The notes: a model not told the origin generated them from the sequence alone. A stretch of DNA of 64,000 bases from Sansalvadorimonas sp965221135 (GCA_965221135.1 CBDCRZ010000121.1:1078056-1142055); one strand, 5' to 3'; counted from the first letter of the stretch, positions 26,628 to 36,151 are shown. Program-made: numbers and translations.

Positions 26628-27767
26628 TCAATCGATTAGCTGATACTCATCCCGAAGGATGCGAATGATATCTGCCTTAGGGTTATCGGAAAGCTCCAGT
26701 GGCTCTCCCGTTACCTTCTCAGCAATGTCTCTATAACAGCGCGACACTTCCATCATCACATCAACCGGCAGGGCATTATCGCGAGCCAGAGCTTCACGCT
26801 CATCCATACGATCTTTGTTCAACAGAATGTCCGGATCCGGGAAATGACTCAGCAGCAACTGACGAAAGCTCTCCTTGGAGTTTTCCACCACTTTACCTGC
26901 ACGGAAGGCGGGGCCATCCCAAATACGCGAGGAGTCAGGCGTGCCCACTTCATCCATATAGATGAGCTTTTCCTGACCTTCCGCATTAGTGACATAACCA
27001 AACTCAAATTTGGTATCCACAAACACCTGGTCAATCTCCGCCAGACTCTGGCTGATCAGGGCAAAGCCTTCCTTCAGCAGCTTTTCATAAAGAGAGATAT
27101 CTTCCGCTCTGGTAAAGCTGAAGGCTGCAAAATTCTCTTCAATATTCTTGCGGGTGATATTCACATCATCCACCGCAGGAACGCCGGGTATACCTTCAAG
27201 AATGCCTTTAGTGGAAGGCGTCATCAGCAATTCAGGCAGTTTCTGGTCTTTCTGCAGTTCATCTGGCAGTTCGATACCACAGAAGTTACGCTCACCTTTG
27301 CTGTAAGCGCGCCACATGGAACCGGTTATATATTGACGACAGATTGCCTCTATCATCACAGGGCGGGCTTTCTGCACAATCCACACCAGTGGATGCGGAA
27401 TATCCAGAATATGACTGTCAGCCAACCCCTGCTCACGGAAGAGTTTGAACCAGTGATTGGATATGGCATTCAAAGCTGCCCCCTTACCGGGAATACCACG
27501 CATACCGCCTTCACCATGCCAGACACAGTCAAAGGCTGATATACGGTCACTGATCACCATAATGGCCAGTGGTGCATCAGCGGCAACATCATAGCCACGC
27601 CCTGCAATCAGCCGTCGACTATCTTCTTCTGTCAGCCAATAGACCGAGCGAACCTTACCGCTGTGCACAGGAGCACTGACACGAACAGGCAGATCATTAT
27701 TAACGGCCATAACCTGATCAGCCGGGGAGAGATGCGCCGATGCACCTGCATCTTCTACAACAGACAT
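26628..27767 (-). CDS. purC: phosphoribosylaminoimidazole-succinocarboxamide synthase
   Basis: ATP-dependent SAICAR synthase of de novo purine synthesis, long form of about 379 aa as in Vibrio. Family blocks: GKVRSVYWLT near the N-terminus, ISDRISAFDCVWHGE, EAICRQYITGSMWRAY, TKFEFGY, and IYMDEVGTPDSSRIWDG. The ATG at 27767 has AGGAAG nine bases upstream; an in-frame ATG at 27824 has no good ribosome-binding site, so the shorter form is preferred. It is the last gene of dapA-bamC-purC, the same order as in E. coli, but separated from bamC by a strong terminator. Confidence 0.94.
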   Translation of the reverse strand: MSVVEDAGASAHLSPADQVMAVNNDLPVRVSAPVHSGKVRSVYWLTEEDSRRLIAGRGYDVAADAPLAIMVISDRISAFDCVWHGEGGMRGIPGKGAALNAISNHWFKLFREQGLADSHILDIPHPLVWIVQKARPVMIEAICRQYITGSMWRAYSKGERNFCGIELPDELQKDQKLPELLMTPSTKGILEGIPGVPAVDDVNITRKNIEENFAAFSFTRAEDISLYEKLLKEGFALISQSLAEIDQVFVDTKFEFGYVTNAEGQEKLIYMDEVGTPDSSRIWDGPAFRAGKVVENSKESFRQLLLSHFPDPDILLNKDRMDEREALARDNALPVDVMMEVSRCYRDIAEKVTGEPLELSDNPKADIIRILRDEYQLID

Positions 27768-27881
27768 ACGCGAACACTTCCTGATAGGACGAATGGAGTC
27801 GTTGACGACTTTCTTTTCTGCCATACGGCAACAAAGCCTTAATCACACCCTGCTGCCTTACTTAAAATCACTCAAAACTTT

Positions 27882-27926
27882 CCCCAAAAAAAGAAACCAG
27901 CACAGGGCTGGTTTCTTTTTTTGGGG
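27882..27926. terminator. strong bidirectional terminator between bamC and purC
   Basis: Perfect 20-bp arms (27882-27901 and 27907-27926) built as CCCC, an A-run, GAAACCAGC and the complement, with a five-base loop. The A/T runs give a U-tract in both directions. It suggests that purC is mostly transcribed from its own promoter. Confidence 0.9.
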
Positions 27927-27934
27927 CAGGGACA

Positions 27935-29065
27935 TTACCCCATATTTTTCCGCAAACGGCTCAACAGTTCTTCACTGAGTTCCACCGGAGGCAGTGTATT
28001 CAGATCTTTCTCCAGAGTCACATTCGTGGCCGAACCCAGGTTCTGAACCCGTATACGGTATTCATACGCTGATGGATCCACGGGCTTTTTATCATCACTG
28101 GACTTAAAGACGCCGCTTAGCCAACCGCCTTTCTCATCTTCCTTTTCCGCAACAGTGTTACCTGGCAGAGAAACAAAGATCAGTCCGGCGCTGCGGTTTT
28201 TATCCAGAACCTTGATACCCGTTTTGCTCAAAGCGGCTTCAACCGACTGCCAGCTACGGGCAAAATTCTGCTCAATTCGCAGAACAGGGTTGCCATTACC
28301 ATCCTTAACCAGACTGGTCTGCTCGCTCACATTCAGCTTTTCAGTCTGCAAAGAGACAACTTCCGGCTCATCATTCTGGGCCATATACACCAGCATCTCA
28401 TTGAACACCTTAAGCTCAAGCTCATCGCTCACTGTCGCGGCAGCACTCCAGGTAACAGGAGCGCTCAAATCACCCGTTGCTGAACGTCGGGCATAATCGA
28501 GAAAAACATTACTCGACTGCTGGCTTTCTCCCTGCTCTACCCGTACCCGGAATTTAGCGAGGTTTTTATCATCACCCGAGCCTGACAAACCATTAAACAG
28601 CTGCTGCAACACGCCAGGGTCAGCGGCGTCACCCAACACAAACCAGTCAGTCACTATCACACCATTGGCCGGATCCTTCTCGACCACTTCGACACCATTG
28701 CGCTCCCAGTAACCTAACACCTGCTTCCAGACGTCTTCCGGTGGGTTATTAATCATCATTCTGGTGACACCATCCACACTGGCAACCTGGACAGCGGCAC
28801 CATCACTGCGTACCACTCGCCGACCAGAGCGGGGAACCGTATCCGGGTTGCCGACAGCAGAGCCATCATTTATGGGAGGAATCACCATAATGTCATTACG
28901 GGGCGCCGCATTAAGATTTTCTGGCACAACTAACCCGGGGGAAATTTGAGCCTCAGCGTAATCACCACCTTTATCGCGAAAATAACCACTTTTACCAAAA
29001 AGGTTGCTGCAACCACCAAGCACCAGGGTGGATGCAACAAAGGTAACTTTCAGTACGTGCTTCAT
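27935..29065 (-). CDS. bamC: outer membrane assembly lipoprotein BamC
   Basis: Lipoprotein of the BAM complex that inserts beta-barrel proteins into the outer membrane, 376 aa. The lipoprotein signal peptide ends in LVLGGC (lipidated Cys19). A flexible segment with YAEAQISPGLVVPENL follows, then two helix-grip domains (RMMINNPPEDVWKQVLGYWE and RIEQNFARSWQSVEAALSK). GAGGAGAG precedes the ATG. It lies 69 bases after dapA in the same direction. Confidence 0.93.
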   Translation of the reverse strand: MKHVLKVTFVASTLVLGGCSNLFGKSGYFRDKGGDYAEAQISPGLVVPENLNAAPRNDIMVIPPINDGSAVGNPDTVPRSGRRVVRSDGAAVQVASVDGVTRMMINNPPEDVWKQVLGYWERNGVEVVEKDPANGVIVTDWFVLGDAADPGVLQQLFNGLSGSGDDKNLAKFRVRVEQGESQQSSNVFLDYARRSATGDLSAPVTWSAAATVSDELELKVFNEMLVYMAQNDEPEVVSLQTEKLNVSEQTSLVKDGNGNPVLRIEQNFARSWQSVEAALSKTGIKVLDKNRSAGLIFVSLPGNTVAEKEDEKGGWLSGVFKSSDDKKPVDPSAYEYRIRVQNLGSATNVTLEKDLNTLPPVELSEELLSRLRKNMG

Positions 29066-29134
29066 GCACTCTCCTCATAGGCGCCAGGCTGGCCCCCTGG
29101 CGTTCTTTTGATCTTTCCGTCGACTATACGCAGA

Positions 29135-30013
29135 TTACGCTGTCAGGCCACAGGCCAACAGGGCTGCATTCACTTCACCCTGACTCCCAACACTCAGGGG
29201 AGTCAAAGGAAGCCGGATGCCACTGCCAATCAGGCCCATAGCCTGCAGGGCATATTTCACTGGAATCGGGTTGGACTCAACAAACAGCTTCTCATGCAAA
29301 GGCATCAGGCGCTGGTTTAAAGCCCTTGCTTCGTCGGCCTTGCCAGCCTGGGCCAGAGCACAGAGTTCATGCATCTCTGCCGGTACTACATTGGCTGTCA
29401 CCGAGATATCACCCTTACCGCCCATAAGAATCAGCTCAGCGGCAGTGGCATCATCACCAGATAACACATCAATGCGATCCGCACAGCGTGCAATCAGGTC
29501 ACGACCCCGCTCCAGATCACCGGTGGCATCCTTGATGGCGATAATATTATCGAGACCAGCAAGACGGTCTACGGTCTCATTCAGCATGTCCACAGAAGTA
29601 CGGCCGGGCACATTATAGAGAATCTGGGGAATAGCCACGCTCTTGGCAATCGCCTCGAAGTGACGGAACAGACCTTCCTGGGTCGGTTTATTGTAATAAG
29701 GTGTGACCAGCAAACATGCATCTGCACCAATCGCCTTGGCTTCCGCCGTCAGGTGAACCGCTTCCTGGGTGGCATTTCCACCCGTACCGGCAATAACCGG
29801 AATACGGCCATTCACCTGGTCAACAACTTTTTTCAGAAGCTGGCAGTGTTCTTCAACAGTTACTGTTGCCGATTCACCCGTTGTCCCTACGGCCACAATT
29901 CCGTCCGTTCCCTTTTCAATATGGAACTCAACAAGATCATGTAAGCGCTGCCAATCCAGCTCACCGTTGGGCAGCATCGGTGTCACAAGAGCCACTAAAC
30001 TGCCGGAAATCAT
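29135..30013 (-). CDS. dapA: 4-hydroxy-tetrahydrodipicolinate synthase
   Basis: Condenses pyruvate with aspartate semialdehyde, the first committed step to lysine and diaminopimelate. The 292-aa TIM barrel shows GTTGESATV, the catalytic tyrosine region VTPYYNKPTQEG, ILYNVPGRTSVDM, and the Schiff-base lysine in IIAIKDATGDL. The ATG at 30013 has GGAG eight bases upstream, so the extra residues up to 30034 are left out. It heads the dapA-bamC-purC cluster and is divergent from the RNase Z-like gene. Confidence 0.95.
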   Translation of the reverse strand: MISGSLVALVTPMLPNGELDWQRLHDLVEFHIEKGTDGIVAVGTTGESATVTVEEHCQLLKKVVDQVNGRIPVIAGTGGNATQEAVHLTAEAKAIGADACLLVTPYYNKPTQEGLFRHFEAIAKSVAIPQILYNVPGRTSVDMLNETVDRLAGLDNIIAIKDATGDLERGRDLIARCADRIDVLSGDDATAAELILMGGKGDISVTANVVPAEMHELCALAQAGKADEARALNQRLMPLHEKLFVESNPIPVKYALQAMGLIGSGIRLPLTPLSVGSQGEVNAALLACGLTA

Positions 30014-30274
30014 CTGCTCACTCCACATTCGCATTGATGGACTATCTAAACTGCTATCCGGAAAATGTTACCTGTGCCTATGATTTAGCACAAGAGAACC
30101 CTTTCAGACGCTTCATTTATAATCATTTTCACCTCAGCCGGGCAAGCTACTCTTGAGCCCCGGATAAGGAACAGGGATGATACACGGATTATTGATCAAG
30201 TTCCGCCTGCAGATGCGGGTGAAACAATGGCCTTTGTGCCACATTTTGTTTCAGCGTGGCCAGAAGGAAACACC

Positions 30275-31243
30275 ATGCGACTGACTTTTCTTGGTACTGC
30301 GGCCGGCCTGCCCTCACGGCATAGAAATGTAACGGCCCTGATCCTGGCCAAAGATGACAGCAAAGACTGGCATCTTGTGGATTGTGGCGAAGGTACACAG
30401 CACCAGCTGCTGGGTAGCCGCTACACCCTGAACCACCTGGAAACCATTTTTATTACCCATGTTCACGGGGATCATATGTTTGGCCTGCCGGGACTGATTA
30501 CCAGTGCCAGCATGCAGGGTCGCACCCGGCCGCTGCTGATTTGCGCCCCTGAAGGCGTGGAGAGTTTTTTACGCCACAGCCTGAAATGTGCAGCCGTTAC
30601 CAACCTGCCCTTTGACCTGGTCTTTAAAGCCTCAGACAGCCCGGATTTTCACCACCTGGCGCAGGATTTCACAGTCACCTCTCACCCGCTGTCTCATCGG
30701 GTACCCTGTTTTGCCTACGCCTTTGATGAACACCCGGAACCGGCACACCTTTGCCCGGACAAACTGGCAGCCTGCAACGTTCCCCGCGGCCCGCTCTGGG
30801 GGCTGTTACAACATGGGCAGACAGTGACTCTGGAAGATGGCACAGACATCACCCCGGAACAGGTACGGGAACAACCAGCGGAAGGCCGCTTTGTCATTAT
30901 TGGTGGAGATAACGACCAGCCTGAAATCCTTCATGACGTCATGACCCGGGCCGACCTGCTGGTACACGAAGCCACCTTCTCCTCTCCTGTAAGGGAAAAG
31001 GTCGGTGGACAATGGATGCACAGCACACCTGAGCAGGTAGGAAGGGCTGCAGAAAAGGCTGGGGTGAAGCATCTGGTACTCACGCACTTCAGCAATCGCT
31101 ACCAGCGCAACCCCAAACCCGGCCAGTTTGGTATAGCCGAGCTTAAGGCGGAAGCGGAAGCCGTGTATTCCGGAACAGTCACTCTGGCTAAAGATTTAAC
31201 CAGCTGGGAATTGGGACGGGACGGTTCCTTTCAGGAAGTGTGA
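30275..31243 (+). CDS. ribonuclease Z-like metallo-beta-lactamase-fold hydrolase
   Basis: A 322-aa zinc hydrolase of the RNase Z / ElaC family, which matures tRNA 3' ends. The N-terminal MRLTFLGTAAGLPSRHRNV and GEGTQHQLL blocks are typical. The zinc motif HVHGDHMFGLPGL (HxHxDH), the later DLLVHEATF block and LVLTHFSNRY complete the metal site. AGAAGGAAA precedes the ATG at 30275. RNase Z or RNase BN function is expected, but the exact substrate cannot be read from sequence. Confidence 0.88.
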   Translation: MRLTFLGTAAGLPSRHRNVTALILAKDDSKDWHLVDCGEGTQHQLLGSRYTLNHLETIFITHVHGDHMFGLPGLITSASMQGRTRPLLICAPEGVESFLRHSLKCAAVTNLPFDLVFKASDSPDFHHLAQDFTVTSHPLSHRVPCFAYAFDEHPEPAHLCPDKLAACNVPRGPLWGLLQHGQTVTLEDGTDITPEQVREQPAEGRFVIIGGDNDQPEILHDVMTRADLLVHEATFSSPVREKVGGQWMHSTPEQVGRAAEKAGVKHLVLTHFSNRYQRNPKPGQFGIAELKAEAEAVYSGTVTLAKDLTSWELGRDGSFQEV

Positions 31244-31282
31244 TGAAAAAAGGCATCTCTTGATGAGGCCCAGAACTTAGAC

Positions 31283-31299
31283 AGTGCTCTATCAGCACT
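31283..31299. terminator. small hairpin between convergent genes
   Basis: Perfect AGTGCT/AGCACT stem with a five-base loop overlapping the stop of the minus-strand 133-aa gene. It may contribute to transcription termination. Confidence 0.3.
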
Positions 31300-31699
31300 A
31301 TGAGAGATGAACAATCTCGCCATCATCGTTACCACCGCCAAGCGCTTCAGGGTCAGCCATTAACAGTGGCTTGCGGGAAAGATCAAAACACATCAGCTCC
31401 GTGTCGATGGTGAACCAGCTCTCGAGGCATTCACCATTGAGCACGTCCGGCCAGAGAGATGAGTCAATACACCAGGCCTGCAACTCATTGACCAGAATAT
31501 CCTGAGCACTGGCCAGCACCGCATCAATAAAGGCCTGATCAGAATCTACCTCATCAATAAGGTACACCGTGCCGGTTTGCTGCAACTGCTCTTTCAGGGC
31601 CAACAGCTCTTCAGGGTCGTCGACGGCTACGGATGAACACCAATCGAGGAAGGCGGGTTTGGCCCGAAGACGCAGGGCTGCACGATTCAGCATTTTCAT
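31298..31699 (-). CDS. conserved hypothetical protein, 133 aa
   Basis: Not recognised. The product is an acidic soluble protein with an N-terminal helix (MKMLNRAALRLRAKPAFLDW). A beta-rich centre (ELQAWCIDSSLWPDVLNGE, ESWFTIDTELMCFDLS) precedes a Gly/Asp-rich C-terminus. No signal peptide or membrane segment. It looks like a compact cytoplasmic domain and has codon use like its housekeeping neighbours. Confidence 0.75.
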   Translation of the reverse strand: MKMLNRAALRLRAKPAFLDWCSSVAVDDPEELLALKEQLQQTGTVYLIDEVDSDQAFIDAVLASAQDILVNELQAWCIDSSLWPDVLNGECLESWFTIDTELMCFDLSRKPLLMADPEALGGGNDDGEIVHLS

Positions 31700-31770
31700 T
31701 GAGCATTACTCACATTAGATACCCGACAACACTATACGGCAAGAAGCCGAACAGCAGCCACCTCAAACAC

Positions 31771-31792
31771 AAATAAGCCCCCTTGCGGAGGC
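31771..31792 (-). terminator. terminator of the universal stress gene
   Basis: GCCTCC/GGGGGC stem with a CGCAA-type loop, read on the minus strand, followed by TTATTT. It lies about 40 bases after the stop of the universal stress protein gene. Confidence 0.6.
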
Positions 31793-31829
31793 CTATAAGA
31801 AAAGCGTCTAAAACACCTTTAACAAAACA

Positions 31830-32669
31830 TCAGTTCAGGACAATAACATCCTGCTTGATCTTGGCCAGTACCTTCTCAGAGGTGTTGCCTTTCATCATCG
31901 CCTTAATGCCTTTACGACTGCGGCTGCCTATCACAACGATGTCAGCATCAATCTTTTTGGCAACTTCGTAGATAACATCTTCAGGCTCACCCTGGCGAAT
32001 ATGCACATGGTCGTTATCCAGACCCGTTTTGCTCAATAGTGCTGAACGATCAGGGAAGTTCAGTGAATCGTCATAAGCGTTCACAACATGCATTTCAGCG
32101 CCATAACCCTGGGCTATCCAGTCAGTAACCGCCAACACCTTATCAGACAACTCCTGATACACAGGCCTGGTATTCTGAATGTTAATGGCACCGAGTACGG
32201 CCGTACGCTTGGCATCTTCATAGTCACGCACAATCAGAACCGGGCAACTGGCATTTCTGAGCAGCCCCCAGATTGACCAGCCTTCATTAGTGAAGGCGCT
32301 GCCATCACCAGAGTAATCAGACAGGCAGATCATGCCGCAGTTATGATAATCCGCAGTATAAAGCAGGTTTTCCTGCCATTGGTGAGACCAGGAAATAGTT
32401 GCCGTGTACTGAATATCTGCATTTTTCACGGAAGCCATCAGCTCATCAAGCCAGCTTATATCGCGGTATAGCTGCCAGTTTTCGGCATCTGTATTGGCAT
32501 TACTGGCATTCACACACACAAGTATGTGCAGAAAAGGTGTTCTCTCGGCTATTTTTGCAGTTTTAATAGCCCGATCCAGTGCCGGCTGGGTGTCCTGCAT
32601 AGGGTCAACAACAACCAGTACGTGCTCTAGAGGCTGATAGGCCTGTTCCAGATCCATTTTATCAACCAC
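31830..32669 (-). CDS. tandem-domain universal stress protein
   Basis: About 279 aa with two universal-stress (UspA-like) domains, the UspE layout. The first begins LEHVLVVVDPMQDTQPALDRA; the second ends with a nucleotide-binding loop IVVIGSRSRKGIKAMMKG followed by SEKVLAKIKQDVIVL. The best start is the GTG at 32669, because AGAGGA lies seven bases upstream; an ATG at 32657 and a TTG at 32699 are alternatives. It follows truC in the same direction. Role: stress survival, mechanism unknown. Confidence 0.87.
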   Translation of the reverse strand: MVDKMDLEQAYQPLEHVLVVVDPMQDTQPALDRAIKTAKIAERTPFLHILVCVNASNANTDAENWQLYRDISWLDELMASVKNADIQYTATISWSHQWQENLLYTADYHNCGMICLSDYSGDGSAFTNEGWSIWGLLRNASCPVLIVRDYEDAKRTAVLGAINIQNTRPVYQELSDKVLAVTDWIAQGYGAEMHVVNAYDDSLNFPDRSALLSKTGLDNDHVHIRQGEPEDVIYEVAKKIDADIVVIGSRSRKGIKAMMKGNTSEKVLAKIKQDVIVLN

Positions 32670-32716
32670 AATGAAATCCTCTTTTGGTATTCTGCTCAAG
32701 CCCGGTTTTACCGGCG

Positions 32717-33508
32717 TTATTCACGGTCACTGCCATCAAAGACCCAGAGCTGGTCCATTAACGAGGCGAAGCAACCGGATAATGGTGCGGCTACTTTAAC
32801 CCGTTTTTGGGTAACAGGGTGAACAAATTCCATGCTCTGGCAATGTAACAGCAAACGAGGACACCTCAGCATGTCCGCAAAGTAACGATTATGGTTGGAT
32901 TTACCATATTTTGGACAACCAACAATTGGATGAGAAATATGTTTGAAGTGTCGCCTTATCTGATGTTTGCGCCCTGTCACCGGACTGGCTTTAACCAGGG
33001 AGTATCGGCTCACAGGGTAGCGGTCAACCTGCGCCTCAATTTCTAACGTCGCCAGTCGTTCAAACCGGGTCACTGCATCCTGTGCGGGTTTGGAAGCAAC
33101 AGGCTCTACCGGCTTTTTCTTTTTCTTGAAATCATTCCTGGGAACCAGGGGGTGATCAATCTCCCCGGAAAAAGGCGTATAACCCCGACAAACTAACAGA
33201 TAGTTCTTCTGTACGGTTTGATCATGAAACTGACTTTGAATCCGGGTTGCCACTTCCGGAGACAGGGCAAACAGCAGTACTCCGGAAGTCGGTTTATCCA
33301 GACGATGAATCGGGTACACATGCCGGCCGATCTGGTTACGGGTTTCCTGCAGGGCAAAACGGGTTTCGTGCTTATCAATAGGAGAGCGATGCACCAACAA
33401 ACCTTCTGGCTTATTTATAGCTACAAGGCAGTCATCCTGATAAAGAATCTCTATGGGTGCAGAGACATTCGCCTCAAGGCGTTGCTCACTCTCAACTGAA
33501 GCATCCAT
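32717..33508 (-). CDS. truC: tRNA pseudouridine synthase of the RluA family, TruC-like
   Basis: Converts a uridine to pseudouridine; TruC modifies U65 of tRNA. About 263 aa with the motif I/II block PIHRLDKPTSGVLLFAL, whose Asp is catalytic, plus GRKHQIRRHFKHISHPIVGC and LLLHCQSMEFVHP. A lysine run (FKKKKKPV) forms a basic insertion that may help bind RNA. The ATG at 33508 is preferred to a TTG at 33550. It is divergent from rluE and probably co-transcribed with the downstream stress gene. Confidence 0.87.
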   Translation of the reverse strand: MDASVESEQRLEANVSAPIEILYQDDCLVAINKPEGLLVHRSPIDKHETRFALQETRNQIGRHVYPIHRLDKPTSGVLLFALSPEVATRIQSQFHDQTVQKNYLLVCRGYTPFSGEIDHPLVPRNDFKKKKKPVEPVASKPAQDAVTRFERLATLEIEAQVDRYPVSRYSLVKASPVTGRKHQIRRHFKHISHPIVGCPKYGKSNHNRYFADMLRCPRLLLHCQSMEFVHPVTQKRVKVAAPLSGCFASLMDQLWVFDGSDRE

Positions 33509-33670
33509 AGAATCCGGCACGACTGACCACCTTAAATAAATATGTATCAAAAGCCGTGCACACTACCCATCCCGAAGGCCACCTGCAAATCTTCCGACAG
33601 GGACGTATAATCTCCGCCCTTCACCCAGTTTCCTACACCCTGATTATTACAAAGAGCTTCTCTAGACCCT

Positions 33671-34363
33671 ATGGCCGATACCCCTGCGATTCTTCTGCTC
33701 AACAAACCCTTTATGGTGCTTTGCCAGTTCACCGACAGCGAAGGTCGCAGCACTCTTGCAGACTATGTAAAAAAACCGGGGTTTTATGCAGCCGGACGGC
33801 TGGATCGTGACAGCGAAGGCCTGTTGCTGCTCACCAATAATGGCACTGTGCAGAATCGCATTTCCGACCCAAAACACAAGCTGGAGAAAACTTACTGGGT
33901 GCAGGTCGAAGGCACTCCGAAAGAGTCAGATCTGGAGAAACTACGCAAAGGCATCACCCTCAAGGATGGCCCCACCCGGCCAGCCAAAGTGCGCGTGATG
34001 CATGAACCCGATATCTGGCCCCGCAACCCACCGATTCGGGTAAGAGTGGCCATCCCTGACACCTGGCTGGAAATCAAAATCAGCGAGGGGCGTAACCGCC
34101 AGATACGCCGAATGACCGCAGCCATTGGCTACCCCACCCTGAGACTGGTGCGTTACGCCATAGGGGAATGGACTGTAGACAAACTCCAGCCCGGAGAGCA
34201 CCATATACTGCCCGCCCCAACAGAACTCACCCGACCTTTATCCGGCAGCCAAAACCATGCACGCAAACCACGCATCGCCGGCAAAACTCATCCCCAAAAA
34301 ACACATAACAGCGGACGCAACCTGACAGGAAAGCCCAAAAAAAAGCGCCTGGCAAAACGTTAA
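33671..34363 (+). CDS. rluE: 23S rRNA pseudouridine synthase RluE
   Basis: RsuA-family pseudouridine synthase, expected to modify U2457 of 23S rRNA. The 230-aa product has the catalytic block AAGRLDRDSEGLLLLTNNG, KLEKTYWVQVEG, and the C-terminal motif EGRNRQIRRMTAAIGYPTLR. Unlike proteins that include an S4 domain, it begins directly with the catalytic domain, as RluE does. A basic extension of about 40 residues (many Lys/Arg, ending KPKKKRLAKR) follows the fold. Confidence 0.9.
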   Translation: MADTPAILLLNKPFMVLCQFTDSEGRSTLADYVKKPGFYAAGRLDRDSEGLLLLTNNGTVQNRISDPKHKLEKTYWVQVEGTPKESDLEKLRKGITLKDGPTRPAKVRVMHEPDIWPRNPPIRVRVAIPDTWLEIKISEGRNRQIRRMTAAIGYPTLRLVRYAIGEWTVDKLQPGEHHILPAPTELTRPLSGSQNHARKPRIAGKTHPQKTHNSGRNLTGKPKKKRLAKR

Positions 34364-34443
34364 ACCCATAAATAGTTGACTTTCCCCCATGGTTTTAGGC
34401 TATAAACAACTCTGGAAAGTTACACTATGCAACTTTGCAAAGC

Positions 34444-34500
34444 CCTTTTACTGCACTAACGACCTTTTATTGCACTAACGACCTTTTATTGCACTAACGA
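34444..34500 (+). repeat. three 19-bp tandem repeats upstream of the Tim44-like gene
   Basis: Three head-to-tail copies of CCTTTTATTGCACTAACGA, the first with one change (C for T). They end 17 bases before the ATG of the Tim44-like gene and could be regulatory binding sites or a leader RNA structure. Confidence 0.9.
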
Positions 34501-34517
34501 GAAGCAACAGCGAGCCT

Positions 34518-35624
34518 ATGATGAAAAGATTTATACCGGTTCTGGCTATATTCCTGGCCTTTACCTGTACGCTTGCCCCTGTCGACGCCTATGCCAAAAA
34601 GTTCGGCGGCAGCAAGTCCTTCGGCAAGAGCTTTAAAACGGCTCCGACCCAGAAATCCCTGTTTAAGTCTCCTTCCAACAGCCAGAAACCAGCAGGCCAG
34701 TCTGGACAGAAGTCGAGCACCCAACAGAATCAAACTGCCAACAGTCAGGGGCAACCCCAGAACAAGCGCGGCATGTTTGGTGGCATTGCAGGCGGACTCC
34801 TCGGCGGCATGCTCGCAGGCAGCCTGTTGGGCTCCCTGTTTGGCGGTGGTATGGGCGGTGCTGCCAGCGGCCTTGGCATGATTCTCAATCTGCTGATGCT
34901 TGCGGGTATTGTATTCCTGGGTTTGAAACTGTTCCGCAGCTGGAAGAGCAAACAGCAGGGTCAGTACCAGACATCACCAAACAGTAACTGGAGTTCACAA
35001 AGTAACTCTCATAACACCTCACAAAACAGCAACAACTTTAACAACAGCTTCCGTAACAATGGGGCTGACAGCAGTCAGCAGGATGCGGACTTCTCCTCAC
35101 CTTCCAGTGCATACAGCAGTAGCAGCGACACTGGCAGTGACTGGGGTGATACCGCATTCCGCAAAGACGGCGCCCACCAAACCCAGAAGCAAACCCTGGA
35201 GCAATCACAGGCGAGCGATAGCGGTTTTGGTGGCACCAGTGACGTTCCCTTTGAACTGCCTCCCGAATTCGATATAAACGGATTCCTGAGTCGTGCCCGC
35301 GACCATTACCGCAAAATCCAGGAGTCCTGGAACAGCGGCGATATGTCCACGATTGAAGAGTATGTCTCTCCAGACCTGTTTGCTCACCTGAATAAAGAGC
35401 GTCAAACCCTCACCGGAGACCAACATACGGAAGTGATGTATGTCGATGCCGAGATTGTTCGTGCCCAGTACATGTATGGCAAAGCCGAACTCAGCCTTCA
35501 GTTCACAGGCCGCTATCGGGATAACGTCGAACGGGTTGAAGAGAAGATCACCGACATCTGGCATCTGGAACAAATCAAGCCTAATGCTCCATGGCTGATT
35601 GTAGGGATTGAATACGCCGAGTAA
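34518..35624 (+). CDS. Tim44-like domain protein with signal peptide
   Basis: A 368-aa protein with an N-terminal signal sequence or anchor (MMKRFIPVLAIFLAFTCTL...), then a Ser/Gln-rich low-complexity region. A glycine-rich hydrophobic segment (MFGGIAGGLLGGMLAG and GSLLGSLFGGGMGG) runs into a transmembrane helix (MILNLLMLAGIVFLGLKLF). The C-terminal about 140 residues form a Tim44/MBA1-like domain (FLSRARDHYRKIQESWNSGD, VYSPDLFAHL-like block, DIWHL). The family is linked to membrane protein handling, but the function in bacteria is unsettled. A clear terminator follows. Confidence 0.83.
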   Translation: MMKRFIPVLAIFLAFTCTLAPVDAYAKKFGGSKSFGKSFKTAPTQKSLFKSPSNSQKPAGQSGQKSSTQQNQTANSQGQPQNKRGMFGGIAGGLLGGMLAGSLLGSLFGGGMGGAASGLGMILNLLMLAGIVFLGLKLFRSWKSKQQGQYQTSPNSNWSSQSNSHNTSQNSNNFNNSFRNNGADSSQQDADFSSPSSAYSSSSDTGSDWGDTAFRKDGAHQTQKQTLEQSQASDSGFGGTSDVPFELPPEFDINGFLSRARDHYRKIQESWNSGDMSTIEEYVSPDLFAHLNKERQTLTGDQHTEVMYVDAEIVRAQYMYGKAELSLQFTGRYRDNVERVEEKITDIWHLEQIKPNAPWLIVGIEYAE

Positions 35625-35652
35625 GGCATTACATATTTCAAACTTTTCAATG

Positions 35653-35684
35653 TGGCAGAGCTTTTCCTAAGCTCTGCCATTTTT
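35653..35684 (+). terminator. rho-independent terminator
   Basis: Perfect 11-bp stem (TGGCAGAGCTT and complement) with a five-base loop followed by ATTTTTC. It ends the Tim44-like gene. Confidence 0.88.
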
Positions 35685-35824
35685 CTTGCCAGCGTTTCAG
35701 CTTGTATTCAGGATGGCCGGGATTGCTATGTCAGCACTGCTAAACCCCTCTGCATACCCTCTACCGGCGTTAGCTGTATCAGCAAAAACGACTTGGACAA
35801 ACACAATTAAATCAAAACGTATTT

Positions 35825-36151
35825 ATGGAATTCACTCTTAATTTTTTTCACATATTTTTTCGTAGCATTGCCCTGGCGATGCCAATACTGCTGTTCTTCT
35901 TTATCCTCATCACCCTGCTGGGATTTTGGATTGGCAGAAAAGAAGGATGGAGCCGGACTGATTCCTTTTATTACGCCTTTGTCACTGCCACCACGCTGGG
36001 CTACGGAGATATGACCCCGAAACGTAAATTCACTAAATATATCTCAATATTCCTTACTTTTTGCGGCATGATCTTTACCGGAGTCGTAGTTGCTATTGCG
36101 GTGAACAGCATATCGCTGGCCTATCAGGTTGAGAAAACAGGCCCTCTGTAA
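35825..36151 (+). CDS. small two-helix potassium channel
   Basis: A 108-aa inner-membrane protein: hydrophobic helix 1 (LAMPILLFFFILITLLGFWIG), pore helix and selectivity filter TATTLGYGDMTPKRKF, and helix 2 (YISIFLTFCGMIFTGVVVAIAV). The GYGD filter marks K+ selectivity and the layout is that of KcsA-like minimal channels, without a cytoplasmic regulatory domain. No clear ribosome-binding site precedes the ATG. Confidence 0.88.
   Translation: MEFTLNFFHIFFRSIALAMPILLFFFILITLLGFWIGRKEGWSRTDSFYYAFVTATTLGYGDMTPKRKFTKYISIFLTFCGMIFTGVVVAIAVNSISLAYQVEKTGPL

Noticed and set aside
34444..34500. possible CRISPR array
   Set aside because: The repeats are directly adjacent without spacers, and no cas genes are present.
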